Shown: positions 21,828 through 31,691 of the stretch, piece by piece
How the letters are laid out: the number at the start of each line of letters is the position of its first letter
Numbering within the stretch: position 1 is the first letter of the stretch
Assembly (NCBI GenBank): GCA_021014945.1
Contig: MU266589.1
Coordinates: 1-36,801, forward strand
From: Leucogyrophana mollusca
Lineage: Eukaryota > Basidiomycota > Agaricomycetes > Boletales
Length of the DNA stretch: 36,801 nucleotides
Direction: 5' to 3'
Notes under the pieces: generated by a model
Database searches by the model: none
The model's input: the letters and a program-made list of their open reading frames with translations, nothing else
What the model was told of the DNA's origin: nothing
Program-made: the position numbers and the translations under genes

Positions 21828-22578
21828 TGTCAAATCTGGTTCCTTGAGGACTTTCCAGGGACCTCTGGACTAGGCAGTAAGCTTAAGGACAGAGATAATG
21901 TGGGACAAACTGTGCTGGAGTAATGGAATAGAACGTTGGCTTCAGCTTATGTACTGCTAACCCTTGTCCAAGTTCAGTTCCAGATTTTGGAAGGGTCAAA
22001 GGGAGTTGGAGGATTAGGAAAGATAAGGGAAAACAGAGAGAGTCTTAAAGTAAGACTCAGAGAGAATAATTGGAGAGGACTTAGAGACAGAAAGTTGAGG
22101 GGGTGATAAAGTTGATATTTGAACTGAAGTACAAGATACATCAGAGCAATCTTTATACTATGGAGTCAGGCTGTGCTATGGGGCGTAGGTGTGTACAGTA
22201 GCTGGAAACCGGTGCAGCGAGACAATGGGAGAAACAGCTAAGGGATATTTCTGGAGAATGGAGTGGGTCCTGAAAATGGAGGAGGCTATGTCGATTGGAC
22301 GTGCATAGGATTAGTATGGCAAGTGGAAGATAAATAATAAAACTAAGTAAAGGCAGTGCATAGACACAACTATGATGAAGAGAGACATACAAAAAGGTTC
22401 GGAGGTAGTGTTTGGTCTGATGGACTGGCAGAGAGTATGGAAAGACTGGAGGCGGAGCACCGAGTCTAGGAAATGCTAAGTCCAGCAATTATTAGACAGA
22501 GACATTGGAGGGACGTGGAAATGTCCGGAAAGGACTCAGAGTGGGATATGTGGGCACATGGCTGCACGGAATATGACA
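21828..22578 (-). mobile_element. Full-length LTR1 with adjacent polypurine tract
   Basis: A 751-bp LTR1 from TGTCAAATCTGG to GGAATATGACA. On the minus (sense) strand its start is preceded by AAGGGGGGATAC, which looks like the polypurine tract before a 3' LTR. Flanks are TATCC on the left and GTATC on the right, so there is no clean 5-bp duplication. I read it as the 3' LTR of an LTR1 element whose left flank was changed by recombination. Confidence 0.8.
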
Positions 22579-22592
22579 GTATCCCCCCTTTA
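22579..22592 (-). promoter_or_regulatory. Putative polypurine tract
   Basis: On the minus strand AAAGGGGGGATAC abuts the sense start of LTR1 (TGTCATATTCC). Position and composition fit the plus-strand primer site of an LTR retrotransposon. Confidence 0.5.
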
Positions 22593-22707
22593 AGTCTGAG
22601 CCCCTGGGAACCTAGAACAATAGGTCAGACTAAGGGCATAATGGGAGTTGTGGCCTGTGGGAGTTTTATTGAATCAGAGTTTGAAGCCCTGTTAAAAATC
22701 CAGATGT
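22593..22707 (-). other. Probable 3' internal end of an LTR1 retroelement
   Basis: Sequence upstream of the polypurine tract in sense orientation. Short readable pieces (LPQATTPIMPLV, GSQGLRLKGGI) look like the tail of a pol gene running into LTR sequence. It is interrupted by LTR2 at 22708 and seems to continue for a few dozen bases after 23101 (ELRIFEASLVGHL). Confidence 0.35.
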
Positions 22708-23096
22708 GTCAAGTACGCGATTCCGAGGTTCCAGAGCTAGCTCCAGAGATCGCAACAAAGTAAGCTTAATGATATAAATACTACAAGTGTTTCGGAGCAA
22801 GATGTGGATAACCAACACAAACTTAGTATAGTATAAATTGTATAACAAAAGAACATGTCAGTGGAGCATAAAGGAATGGAGCCAGAGCTCGGAGGAAATG
22901 CAGATTATTGTTAAGTCGAAACAAAAGACTGACAGCTGTCATACAGAACAATAGGAACAATAAGTAGTACAAAGGCAGAGTAGAGCATATAAGGAAACAA
23001 ACAATAAAGAGACATATGGAGCATGGAAACACAAGTCGGAGACACGGAAATGGTGATGGAGGAGCGGAGATGTGGGCGTATGCACAGAATATGACA
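22708..23096 (-). mobile_element. Solo LTR2, internally deleted, 389 bp
   Basis: Ends TGTCAAGTACGCG and GAATATGACA match LTR2 at 35276-35906. The 5-bp duplication AGATG (22703-22707 and 23097-23101) is perfect. Compared with the 631-bp copy, about 240 bp is missing between GATATA and ATACTAC, with ATA microhomology at the joint. The deletion removes much of the region downstream of the LTR2 TATA box. Confidence 0.85.
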
Positions 23097-23159
23097 AGAT
23101 GCCCCACCAGACTTGCCTCAAAAATTCTTAACTCTTGATCATCACCACCACCTGTCCTC

Positions 23160-23451
23160 GCAAAAATTCTCATCATGTGTCCACTACCAACACCCCTGCC
23201 CCTGCTACCACCCTCATCAACTCCACAAGTGCTCCCACTGCTTCTGGTATCCCAGAAACCCAATCACAGTCCCAGACAAGGACAATGAAAGCATTGAGGA
23301 GCTGGAGGCAAAGCTGAAGAGGAAGAGGGTGGAGAGGGTGGAGAAGGCGTGGCAAGTGGAGGAGGCTTGCAAGAGGCGCAAGGTGGAGCAGGTGGAGCAG
23401 GTGCGGAAGGAGAAGGAGCACCAAAAGAAAGAGGAAGAGGATTGGAAGTGC
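23160..23451 (+). pseudogene. Zinc-cysteine hypothetical gene, N-terminal half
   Basis: A Ser/Thr/Pro-rich N-terminus (TNTPAPATTLINSTSAPTAS) changes frame near 23270 and continues DNESIEELEAKLKRKRVERV into a strongly charged coiled coil (RRKVEQVEQVRKEKEHQKKE). The frame is cut at 23451 by Repeat-3 copy C. It apparently continues at 25297 with HKEAEAEAER. This Lys/Glu-rich coiled coil followed by a Cys cluster is a layout I associate with expanded, often transposon-linked, basidiomycete hypothetical proteins. No function is known to me. Confidence 0.5.
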
Positions 23452-25285
23452 TGTCTTCTTAGCATGGTGTTTAATATGTTTTTTGGAAGAATACCGGACA
23501 CTATCCTCCACGGTTAGCGGTTCAGACAAATACCAATGGCTAATAATGTGGTTGTTCATGGTGGACTCAGAATAGTATAAGTTTCCTGATCAGCTAGGAT
23601 AAAGTGGCTTATGATTGCTAGGGGGTACCTTCTTGGTGATACAATTGAATACAGTGAATAATGTGAAGTCAATCAGTTGACTTCTAACACAATGCCAGAT
23701 GAGCTCTAGAAGTGGGTTGCACTTTCACTAGAGTTTGAGCGAATATAATCTCCGATTGAGATTAAGGATACAAGACACGTGAGCGAGTATGCTAAAGCTT
23801 ACGATGTTCAGCAGAAACACTAGACTTAGACAAACTAACACTAGGCTCAAGAACATCTAGTAGTCGATGATTTGACTCTACTAGCCTGAGGACTAGGTAA
23901 TGTGGCAATTGATCGCTTACAACTGCGAAGAATGAGAAGAACTAATAAAATACTTGCAGTCCTTGAGACTACTTTGATTGAGAGAATATTCGAGCAGAAG
24001 CACTGCACAATACTCAGTCAAACATTACTACTGTGCTTGCCGTGGCCTACTTGGGCTATTTAAGTGTACACAAGTTCTACAGGATTATATGTCCTGGTAG
24101 AAGATAGATTGTTTGTGAACTGAAGCTGTGTCTGGTTCTCACAGAAATACCTCACTTGTAAAATCCTTATGATTTCATATGATCTTCCTACAGATTTATC
24201 ACTGTAGGTAATGATGGTGAAATGGGTCTTGGCGTCACCTGAAACAATGATGAGACGTGTCCAATCGTTGAGCTTAATGTTGACCACACGGGGGTCCTAA
24301 CATTACTTGAGATGATAACTTACAAAGTCTCAACGGCAACTGGCACATTGAGCGAAAGGGTCCCAACATCGCCTGGAACAATGACAAAAATAGAAGATGA
24401 AAGCTTAGAGACTTACCAATGCTGCTAAAATTTGCTTATGATCACACTCACACATATTTGTGGGTGATTAACTTGGAGACCAGGCTCCCTTGATTCAGCA
24501 ATACATACTGCTAGGGAGGCTTGGGATGTCTCAGATAGATATATGAGGGGATTGTCCTTGGATGACCTGGGAAGCAGTTATTCTGGGTGTTCTTAAATGC
24601 TTGCAGATTCCAGATGCTGCTTCCCCTTGAAACTGGGCTCCTTATATACCTTTTTGAGATAGGAGTTTTCCCACACCTTACTAATACAAAAGATTACGCT
24701 GGAACATTCATACTTGTTCCAGCCTACTAGAATTTCAATACAAGTAGAGATGACTAATATAATGGAATTTGCCAGAACATTCATGTTTGTTCCAGCTCAG
24801 TAAAGATACACTATTAATAGAAACATGCCATGAGTCATTACCTTCTATGGAATTCTGGGCCTGAGGGCAACAAATTAGGAATGTCTTGGAAGGCACTGGA
24901 AAGTTCCGTAAGGTTCCTTTGACTTTCCATGGGCATTGGCGAAGAAAAACTATACTAAGATTCTCAAACAAAATGGTCAGGAAGATTGGACATTCACTGA
25001 AGAATGTTTCCTGTGAATATCTCCACAACTATCTCGTTATTGCAGAGATATTGGCCATATACTGATTATGATGTCACAATGATGTTGTGTATTACAAAGA
25101 TATGACTAGAATAGAATGGAATATAGTGGAATCAAGGGAGACTGAGTGGGCCATATACAATAGCTCATATCTCAGTAATTAGTGGATAGAATATTATGAA
25201 ACCAAGGGTTTCTATACTTTTTGAGGCACTCTACAAAATGGAATACCTCTTCTAATTGTTGGAGCATTAGTACCCTGACCTTACA
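23452..25285 (-). repeat. Repeat-3 copy C, inverted relative to copies A and B
   Basis: Starts on the plus strand with TGTCTTCTTAGCATGGTGTT, the reverse complement of the shared Repeat-3 terminus. It matches copy A base by base over long stretches back to 25074 and continues to about 25285 (ACCTTACA). The TATA motif lies on the minus strand near 24645. It contains no LTR1, so its sequence near 23905 gives the empty site for the insertion at 1165 in copy A. It splits a hypothetical gene (23160-23451 and 25297-25967). The right boundary is approximate and no target duplication was found. Confidence 0.75.
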
Positions 25286-25296
25286 TAAAACACTTT

Positions 25297-25967
25297 TCAT
25301 ATAGGTCAGCACAAGGAGGCAGAGGCTGAGGCAGAGAGATAGAAGCAGGCAGAGGCGGCAAGCACCAGTGGGAGTGTGACGGGGAGTACAAGGTTGGGCG
25401 GGAAAGGCAAGGGGAAGGTGATGGAGGGGGTGGGGGAGATGCCAGAGGAGACAGACATGACAATGGACATTGCAGAGCCAGTGAAGATGGTGACTAAATG
25501 CTGGGAGTGTGAGGCGAAGAAGAAGGACTGCCAGGCAGTGGTTCAAGGTGGCAAGCCAATGGCCTGCAAGGTTGCCGCTGGTCCAAGGCCAAGTGTTCAT
25601 TGCTCCCAGAGTCAGAGCGGAAGCAGGAGAGGGCCAGAATGGTGGTGTCGCTGTGCACAGGGGAGAAGCAGAAGAAGAACAAGATCGCAGTGGTGGTGAA
25701 GGCAATGGCGGACGATTGGCACAAGGATGGGGAGCACCAGAACAACTGCAATGCCCTTGGTGCATTGTCCCAGAGTCTCCTGGGCCTTACTGACCAGGTA
25801 TATGAGTTCTGGATGGACATTCAGAGGGGTCTCCAGCTCCTGAACCATATGGTAATCACCCTGGAGTCAATGGTGGGAATTGAGCCAGGCTCCCCAAATG
25901 CCTATGTGACAGATGAGCAGGAGGAAGAAGAGGGTCTGGTTACTAGCAGAAGCGCCAGAAGTAGATA
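25297..25967 (+). pseudogene. Zinc-cysteine hypothetical gene, C-terminal half
   Basis: The frame resumes with QHKEAEAEAER, a stop (UAG, 25348), KQAEAASTSGSVTGSTRLGG and a basic linker. The Cys cluster is CWECEAKKKDC (25500-25535) then MACK and, after a frameshift near 25570, GCRWSKAKCSLLPESERKQE. The spacing (CxxC and CxxCxxxxxC) recalls a zinc-binding module that is usually compared with fungal binuclear clusters. A helical C-terminus follows (LGALSQSLLGLTDQVYEFWM) with an acidic end (TDEQEEEEG) and a stop at 25965-25967. The role is unknown. Confidence 0.55.
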
Positions 25968-26059
25968 GTATTACTTTTGTCCTTGTATAGTTGTATGAAA
26001 AATGAATGGTGTCATCTGGCAAAGACCGGAGTGAATAGAAAATGATTGGAAAGTATGAG

Positions 26060-26842
26060 AAATGTTAGAAGAATTAAGGGATATAGGGCACATGGTGTCA
26101 GGGAGTCAGACTGTGAAGGAAAGGGGTCCAGCCTGGGCAATGATAGGGAATGGTCTGCTGTTCTTGTCAGAGTTTCCAAGAGACTGGAAGAAGTGGGAGA
26201 CAAACTCCAAACCTTGGTCTGAGGTTATGTGTGCCAGAATGCTGTGCTTGGAGAAGACATTAATGAGGAAGAGCTGGGTGAGGTCGGCAGAGGATACAGT
26301 GTCATGGGTGGGGATGAAGATGGCTTGCTTAGACAGGCGGTTGATGACTACAAGAATGGCAGTGAATCCAGAGGACAATGGAAGTTGTTCTATGAAATCC
26401 GTTGAGATTGAATTCCAAGGTTGTTCCAGAACTGGAAGTTGCTTGAGCAATCCATAGGGGCAGTGACATGGAGTCTTAGCACAGGCAGTGCAAGACTTGG
26501 CATAGTCTGTGATGTAGGTGCGGATGCCAGACCAAGTGGATTCACATCGGATTAGCTCTAAGGTGTAATTTTCACCAAAATGTCCTGCTGAAGCACTTGG
26601 AGGTGCAAGTCATTGGCTTCCAGGACATAAATCCGGTTCTCAAGCTGGAGGAATCCATTGGAGTCCTTAGACCAGTGTGGATCTGGGGGAGCAAAAGACT
26701 TGGCAATAGCCAGAGATTCAGATGGGAGAGCAGAAAGGATGTCAGAGTGGAGCTTCTCGATGTCTAGGAGTGCGGAGGTGTGGAGGACAGGGGTATGTAG
26801 GATAGTGGCTCGAAGGGACAATGCAAGCTGTTCCTGGGTAAA
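26060..26842 (-). pseudogene. Ty3/gypsy pol fragment (RNase H to integrase)
   Basis: On the minus strand: FTQEQLALSLRATILHTPVL, then WSKDSNGFLQLENRIYV, a frameshift near 26580, AGHFGENYTLELIR with CTACAKTPCHCPYGLLKQLP (decayed HHCC finger) and the integrase core PWNSISTDFIEQLPLSSGF, INRLSKQAIFIPTHDT and HITSDQGLEFVSHFFQSLG. The first two catalytic aspartates (STDFIE, TSDQG) are present. The catalytic Glu is lost because homology ends near 26150. The upstream side is cut at 26842 by LTR1 sequence. It is convergent with the zinc-cysteine gene ending at 25967. Confidence 0.8.
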
Positions 26843-27170
26843 TGTCATATCCCATGAAGCCACGTACCCACATATCCCACTCCGAGTCCTTTCCAGATGT
26901 TCCCACATTTCTCTGACATCTCTGTCTAACATATGTTAGACTAAGTGTTTTCTAGACTTGTCGCTTGGCCTCTGGTCCTTCTGGACTCTCCACTGGTCCA
27001 TCAGACCAAACACCACCTCCAGACCCTTTTGTGTGTCTTTCTTTGTTGTGATTCTGTCTATGCACTACCTTCACTTAGTTTATTATATATCTTCCACTTG
27101 TCATACTAATCCTATGCACATCCAGCCTACATAGCCTCCTCTGTTTTTCAGACCCACTTCATTCTTGGAG
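26843..27170 (+). mobile_element. LTR1 fragment (sense 5' part)
   Basis: Begins TGTCATATCCCATGAAGCC and follows LTR1 through ATACTAATCCTATGCACATC to about GACCCACTTCATTC, then breaks. It truncates the gypsy pol fragment on its left. Confidence 0.8.
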
Positions 27171-27365
27171 CAAGGGCTTGAAAATGAGCTAAGGAGAAGT
27201 CAGATGGTAGCTCTAGCTCCCACGGAAGTGCTGGTAAACACCATTGATAGCTTCCTACAGGACATAGAGGACCAACGGAAGTTGAGAGACTGAGGGGACA
27301 CACCCTACCAGCAAAACACTGAAGCTATAGAGCACATGCATGCCGCAGTTCACAAGGTGAAACAC
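27171..27365. other. Unassigned sequence
   Basis: Lies between an LTR1 fragment and the 3' end of an LTR5 copy. In LTR5 sense orientation it is where the primer-binding site and gag leader would be, but I see no recognisable motif. Confidence 0.3.
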
Positions 27366-28089
27366 TGTTGATCTTGATGTGGATCTGTGCTAGAAAACAA
27401 CACAAAACCAACACCTCAGACTCCAATGGAACACACAACAGAGATTGGTTGGGTAGCCTGGTTGTTTGTGGGATGGATATACTGCTACCACCCAAAAGTC
27501 CAGTCAAGGGAGTGATAGGATGAGCACTACTGCATAGACGTGAAAATACTGGATAATAACAATGTGGGTGAAGATCAATCTGGATGCCTTATACGAAAAT
27601 GATGATATGGACTCAGATGTGTGCTGTGGAAGGCCAATCTGGATGCCTAATTGTTAGGCACTTGGACACTTCTAGGGAGCAAGGGCAATAATGGACATGG
27701 TGAATCAAGGGTAAAAGGTTCATTGGATTTTTGGTTGAAAGTACAGGGTTTGTATACTACAGGATCCCTTGTGCATGAAAATTTGTAAAGGGCTATGCAA
27801 AGGTAAGATGAGTAAGTGAAAAGCAAAGTGTGAGAGCAAAGTGCCTCAAAGGGAGAGGATCAGTAAGCTATCAGTAAGCAATGAATGAGCGATCAGTAAG
27901 TAAAGGAATAAAAGTAAGCAATTAATAAAAAATGAATAAGCGAATGACTAAAGCCAAGTGAATGATGAGTAAGACACAGGAGTGTCTGAGTGATCAAAAG
28001 AACAACTGTCCAATGAGAGAAAAGAAAGGGAAAAAGCACTGATTAATACCAAGAAAATATTAGAAATCATCCTGACCAATGCTGTGTGT
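27366..28089 (-). mobile_element. LTR5 fragment (sense 3' half)
   Basis: Matches 29311-30138 closely: the edge TGTTGATCTTGATGTGGATC, the CCAATCTGGATGCC block, ACTACAGGATCCCTTGTG and the AAGCAAAGTG and AATGAATGAGCGATCAGTAAG repeats. Homology stops at about 28089 after GCTGTGTGTC. The TATA box seen at 29797 (minus strand GTATATAAA) is altered here (GTATACAAA). Confidence 0.75.
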
Positions 28090-28280
28090 CCAATAGTACC
28101 AGTGACTTTAGTTACTAGAACGCAGTAACTTGCTACATGTGCAAGTGTTACTTCCCCAGTAATAGCAATATCACTTGTAGTACTTAACCGTTGCAATTGC
28201 TGGGGGCCAAGTACTACCGATCCTTGCAAGTTGCTGGGGCGACAGTACTACTATGACGTTGCAATAGGAAATGCCAGTAC
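28090..28280. repeat. Degenerate minisatellite-like sequence
   Basis: Contains repeated short blocks (TTGCTGGGG, AGTACTAC, ACTTGCTACATGTGCAAGTG). Some resemble the reverse complement of 17003-17100. It abuts the start of a full LTR1. Confidence 0.45.
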
Positions 28281-29032
28281 TGTCATATCCCATGCAGCCA
28301 CATGCCCGTACATATCATTCCGAGTCCTTTCCAGACAATCCCGCATCACTCCGCCCTCTCCGTCTAACAATTGTTGGACTTAACAATTTCTAGACTCGTC
28401 CTTCCGTCTCCGCTCCTCCGGACTCTCCGCCGGTTCCTCGGACCAAACACTGCCTCATCGGACCTTCCGTATGTTGTCAGTTATAGTTTTGTTTTATTAT
28501 GCATTGCCTTTACTAGTCTCCATACTAACTCTATTATTTATCCTCTGTCTGTCATGTTAATCCTATGTACATAGCCCCCTCCGTTTTCTGGACCCACTTT
28601 GTCCCCCGAGTCCATTCCCCTTTAACTTTACTTATTGTTTCTTGCACCGGTTTCCAGTTACTGTACCCACACACGTTCCGTAGCACAGCCCGACTTCGTA
28701 CTATAAATACTGCTCCGATGTAACCTTGTACTTCAGTTCGAATATCATTCTAATCACCTCCTCTGCTTTCCACCTCTAGTCCCCTCTCTGATTACCTTCT
28801 CTAAGTCTATTCTTAAGACTGCCTCAGTTTCCCTTTGTTCTCTGTAACCCTCCGATTCCTTCCGTCCTACTTCCAAAATACGGAACTGAACTCGGACAAA
28901 GGTGCAGCACATAAGCTGAAGCTGATGTTCCACTCCGACTCCGGAATCAGTTCGTTCCCTCCTATTTACATATCTACGCTTACTCCTTAATCCGGAGTTC
29001 CCCAGAAAGCACTGGAGGAACTGGATTTAACA
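28281..29032 (+). mobile_element. Full-length LTR1 truncating the Helitron
   Basis: A 752-bp LTR1 from TGTCATATCCCATGCAGCC to GGAACTGGATTTAACA, with the TATA box CTATAAATAC at 28701-28710 that sets the sense orientation. Flanks are AGTAC and CTGAC, which do not match. Helitron coding sequence lies to the right and minisatellite to the left. The mismatch suggests that this LTR marks a recombination or deletion joint. Confidence 0.85.
28701..28710 (+). promoter_or_regulatory. LTR1 TATA box
   Basis: CTATAAATAC about 420 bp into LTR1, in the order expected for U3 then R. It fixes LTR1 sense orientation and agrees with the gag that follows the LTR1 end at 7359. Confidence 0.6.
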
Positions 29033-29306
29033 CTGACTCCACAAACCAAACAAGGATGATGCACTGGGGAAGGCACTTGAATATTCGGATCAGGATCATC
29101 GGGGATACTGCTGGAAATGGAGTCATCTAGGTAAGCAAGAAGATGCTCCTTAAACTCCAAATCCCCTTCATCAATTATCCTCTTTTTTATTTTGTTAGGA
29201 TCCATACCACCTTCCAACCAGACAAGCATGTGGCAGTGAAGTGTACCCCTACCCTGAGCTTCCACACACCCATAGTGCACTTTTACAACCCCAAGAATCC
29301 CCCCTT
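29033..29306 (-). pseudogene. Helitron Rep, HUH half
   Basis: Reads MEGGILGVVKVHYGCVEAQG then RGTLHCHMLVWLEGGMDPNK. The His-Cys-His is the HUH motif of the Rep endonuclease, which nicks DNA for rolling-circle transposition. It continues through IKKRIIDEGDLEFKEHLLAY and an acidic loop to HHPCLVCGV, where LTR1 cuts it at 29033. The catalytic Tyr region and helicase are lost. It joins the segment at 31692 in frame once LTR5 and one CCAT copy are removed. Confidence 0.85.
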
Positions 29307-29310
29307 CCAT

Positions 29311-31691
29311 TGTCAATCTTGATGTGGATCTGTGCTAGAAAACAACACAAAACCAACACCCCAGACTCCAGTGGAACACATAAATAGAGATTAGTCAAAA
29401 TGCCTGGTTGTTCGTTGGGATGGATACGCTGGGCTACAACAAAGGATTCCTAAGGGGTGAGATAGAGGATGAGTGCTGCTTTATCAATGAAGACCAAGCA
29501 GGTTAGGGAGCGAAGAAGAATGACATCAGTCACTGTTGTGACCAACAAACTGTAAATGTGATATTCTGTTGACGTATATAGACCGAGTATTGACATATAT
29601 GAAGGCCAATCTGGATGCCTAATCGTTAGGCACTTGGACACTTCAAAATGCAATGTAAACGTAGTGAATCAAGGGTAAGAGATTGATTCTGAAGACCAAT
29701 CTGGATGCCTAATTGGAAGGCACTTGGGCTTCAGAAATGTGATGTGGTGAACCAACAATAAGAGGTTGATTGATTTTTTGGCTGAAAGTACAGGGTTTAT
29801 ATACTACAGGATCCCTTGTGTGTGAACATTTGTAAAGGGCTACGCAAAGGTAAGATGAGTCAGTGAAAAGCAAAGTGCGAGAGCAAAGTTCCTCAAAGGA
29901 AGGGGATCTGTAAGTTATCAGTAAGCGATGAATGAGTGATCAGTAAGCAAAGGAATAAAAGTAAGCAATTAATAAGAAATGAATAAGCAAATGAGTAAGG
30001 CCAAGTGAATGATGAGTAAGACACAGGAGTGTCTGGGTAATCAAAAGAACGACTGTCCATTGAGAGAAAAGGAAGGGAAAAAGTGCTGATTAATACCAGG
30101 AAAATGTTAGAAATTGTCCTGACCAATGCTGTGTGTCTGACAAATTGCTCTGCCTCCTATTGGATGAGTCATGGTGCATCCAGAACATCATGTGACTGCA
30201 GTGGCACTCCAGGAATGATATGGGAATTAATCATCCATTGTGGTGGTGAAGTGTAGATAGGAGTGTTATTGCCATAGATGCAAGCGGTGATCCAAGGTAG
30301 GCAATTAGATATGGAAAGGAGCGTGTATCAAATGCGATAGGGGGAGGGAAGTCAGGTCCAGGACATGAGGACGGCAAGGAGGAACAGGGTATTTGGCACG
30401 TATTGTCCATAGTTGGCTTTGCTAGGCATCAACTCTAAAATTGCCCAATCTTTCTCCAAACATGCAACTCCAGTGATGACCCTGAAAAACCAGCTTCTGG
30501 GCCTTGAGGAAATAGCCCTGATGATTAAATGGTCCCCAAATTTGATAGGGAGAGGACAAGATGTGGTGGCTGCAACCTGTCATATCCCGTGCAGCCACAC
30601 GCCCTCATATCCCACTCCGGTTCCCTTCAAGCCGTTTCCGCACCCCTCCAACTCTTCCGTCTAATAAATGTTGGACTTAGTGATTTCTAGATTCCTCGTT
30701 CCACCTCCGCATCCTTCCAGTCTCTCCGCCAGTCCCTTGGACCAAGCACCGCCCCACCAGATCTTTCAGTATATTGTCACATATAGTTTCATTTTATTAT
30801 GCATTGCCTTTTACTAGTCTCCATATTAACTCTATTATTTATCCTCCATCTGTCATACTAATCCTATGTACATAGCCCTCTCTGTTTTCCGGACCCACTC
30901 CATACTCCACAGCTATTCCTTAGTTGTCCTCCTTATTGTTTCATCGCACCGGTTTCCAGTTACTGTACTCCGTAGCATAGCCTGACTCCGTACTATCAAT
31001 ATTGCTTCGATGTAACTCTGTACTTCAGTTCAAATATCATCTTAATCACCTCCTTTGCTTTCCGCCTCTGATCTCCCCTCTGAATATTCTCCCTAAGTCT
31101 TTCCTTAAGACTTCCTCAGTTTCCCTTACCCTCTGTATCTCTCCGACTCCTTCCGACTTACTTCCGAAATACAGAACTGAACTCGGACAAAGGCGCAGCA
31201 CATACACTGAAGCCAATGTTCCACTCTGAACTCCGGAATCAGTTTGTCCTTCTCTAGCTACTATCTTACACTTACTCTCCAGTCTGGAGTTCCCTGGAAA
31301 GCACCGGAGGAACCAGATTTAACACAACCCAAGGAGACTTTGGGTCGTCCTTGTAACGGAATGTGCGGATGAACATGGAATGAGTGTTTTGGAGCGGAAT
31401 GATGGCAGACATAGAAGCATTCAGCAGGCGTCAAGATATAATTAGCATGATGAATGATTGGATGGTGTCTGGTGACAGGATGTGGGGAAAATGAAAGAGA
31501 CACACGAGTGCATTGTGTTTGTTTTAGTCGTTGACATCATAAATGCCGGCATGCCATAATAAGATGGATATAGTGAGCAAGGATCATTTGGATGGGGAAT
31601 CAATGAATGATGATCATCCTGTGCTGCATTTGGAATGATAGGTTTGTCAATAATCCATGTTCTCACTACCAAACACTTTTGGTGCATGACA
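29311..31691 (-). mobile_element. Solo LTR5 in the Helitron Rep gene, containing LTR1
   Basis: Sense (minus) start TGTCATGCACCAAAAGTG at 31691 and end AAGATTGACA at 29311. A 4-bp duplication CCAT flanks it (29307-29310 and 31692-31695). Removing it rejoins Rep exactly in frame (KQED then MEGG). Without the nested LTR1 (747 bp plus 5 bp) it is about 1.63 kb. A TATA box (GTATATAAA on minus) is at 29797-29805. A second copy begins at 36753 on the plus strand and a 3' half lies at 27366-28089. No pol genes are present, so it is a solo LTR. Confidence 0.82.
30578..31324 (+). mobile_element. Solo LTR1 nested in LTR5
   Basis: A 747-bp LTR1, TGTCATATCCCGTGCAGCC to GGAACCAGATTTAACA, with a perfect 5-bp duplication CAACC (30573-30577 and 31325-31329). 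It is younger than the LTR5 that contains it. Confidence 0.9.

Noticed and set aside
25172..25765. 197-codon minus-strand Pro/Leu/Cys-rich frame
   Set aside because: It is the antisense shadow of the GC-rich zinc-cysteine gene and crosses the Repeat-3 boundary.
29311..30142. Separate 832-bp LTR (TGTCAATC to GTGTCTGACA)
   Set aside because: It has TG..CA ends but no matching duplication (TCCAT versus AATTG). The Rep reading frame and the CCAT duplication show that it is the 3' half of the longer LTR5.
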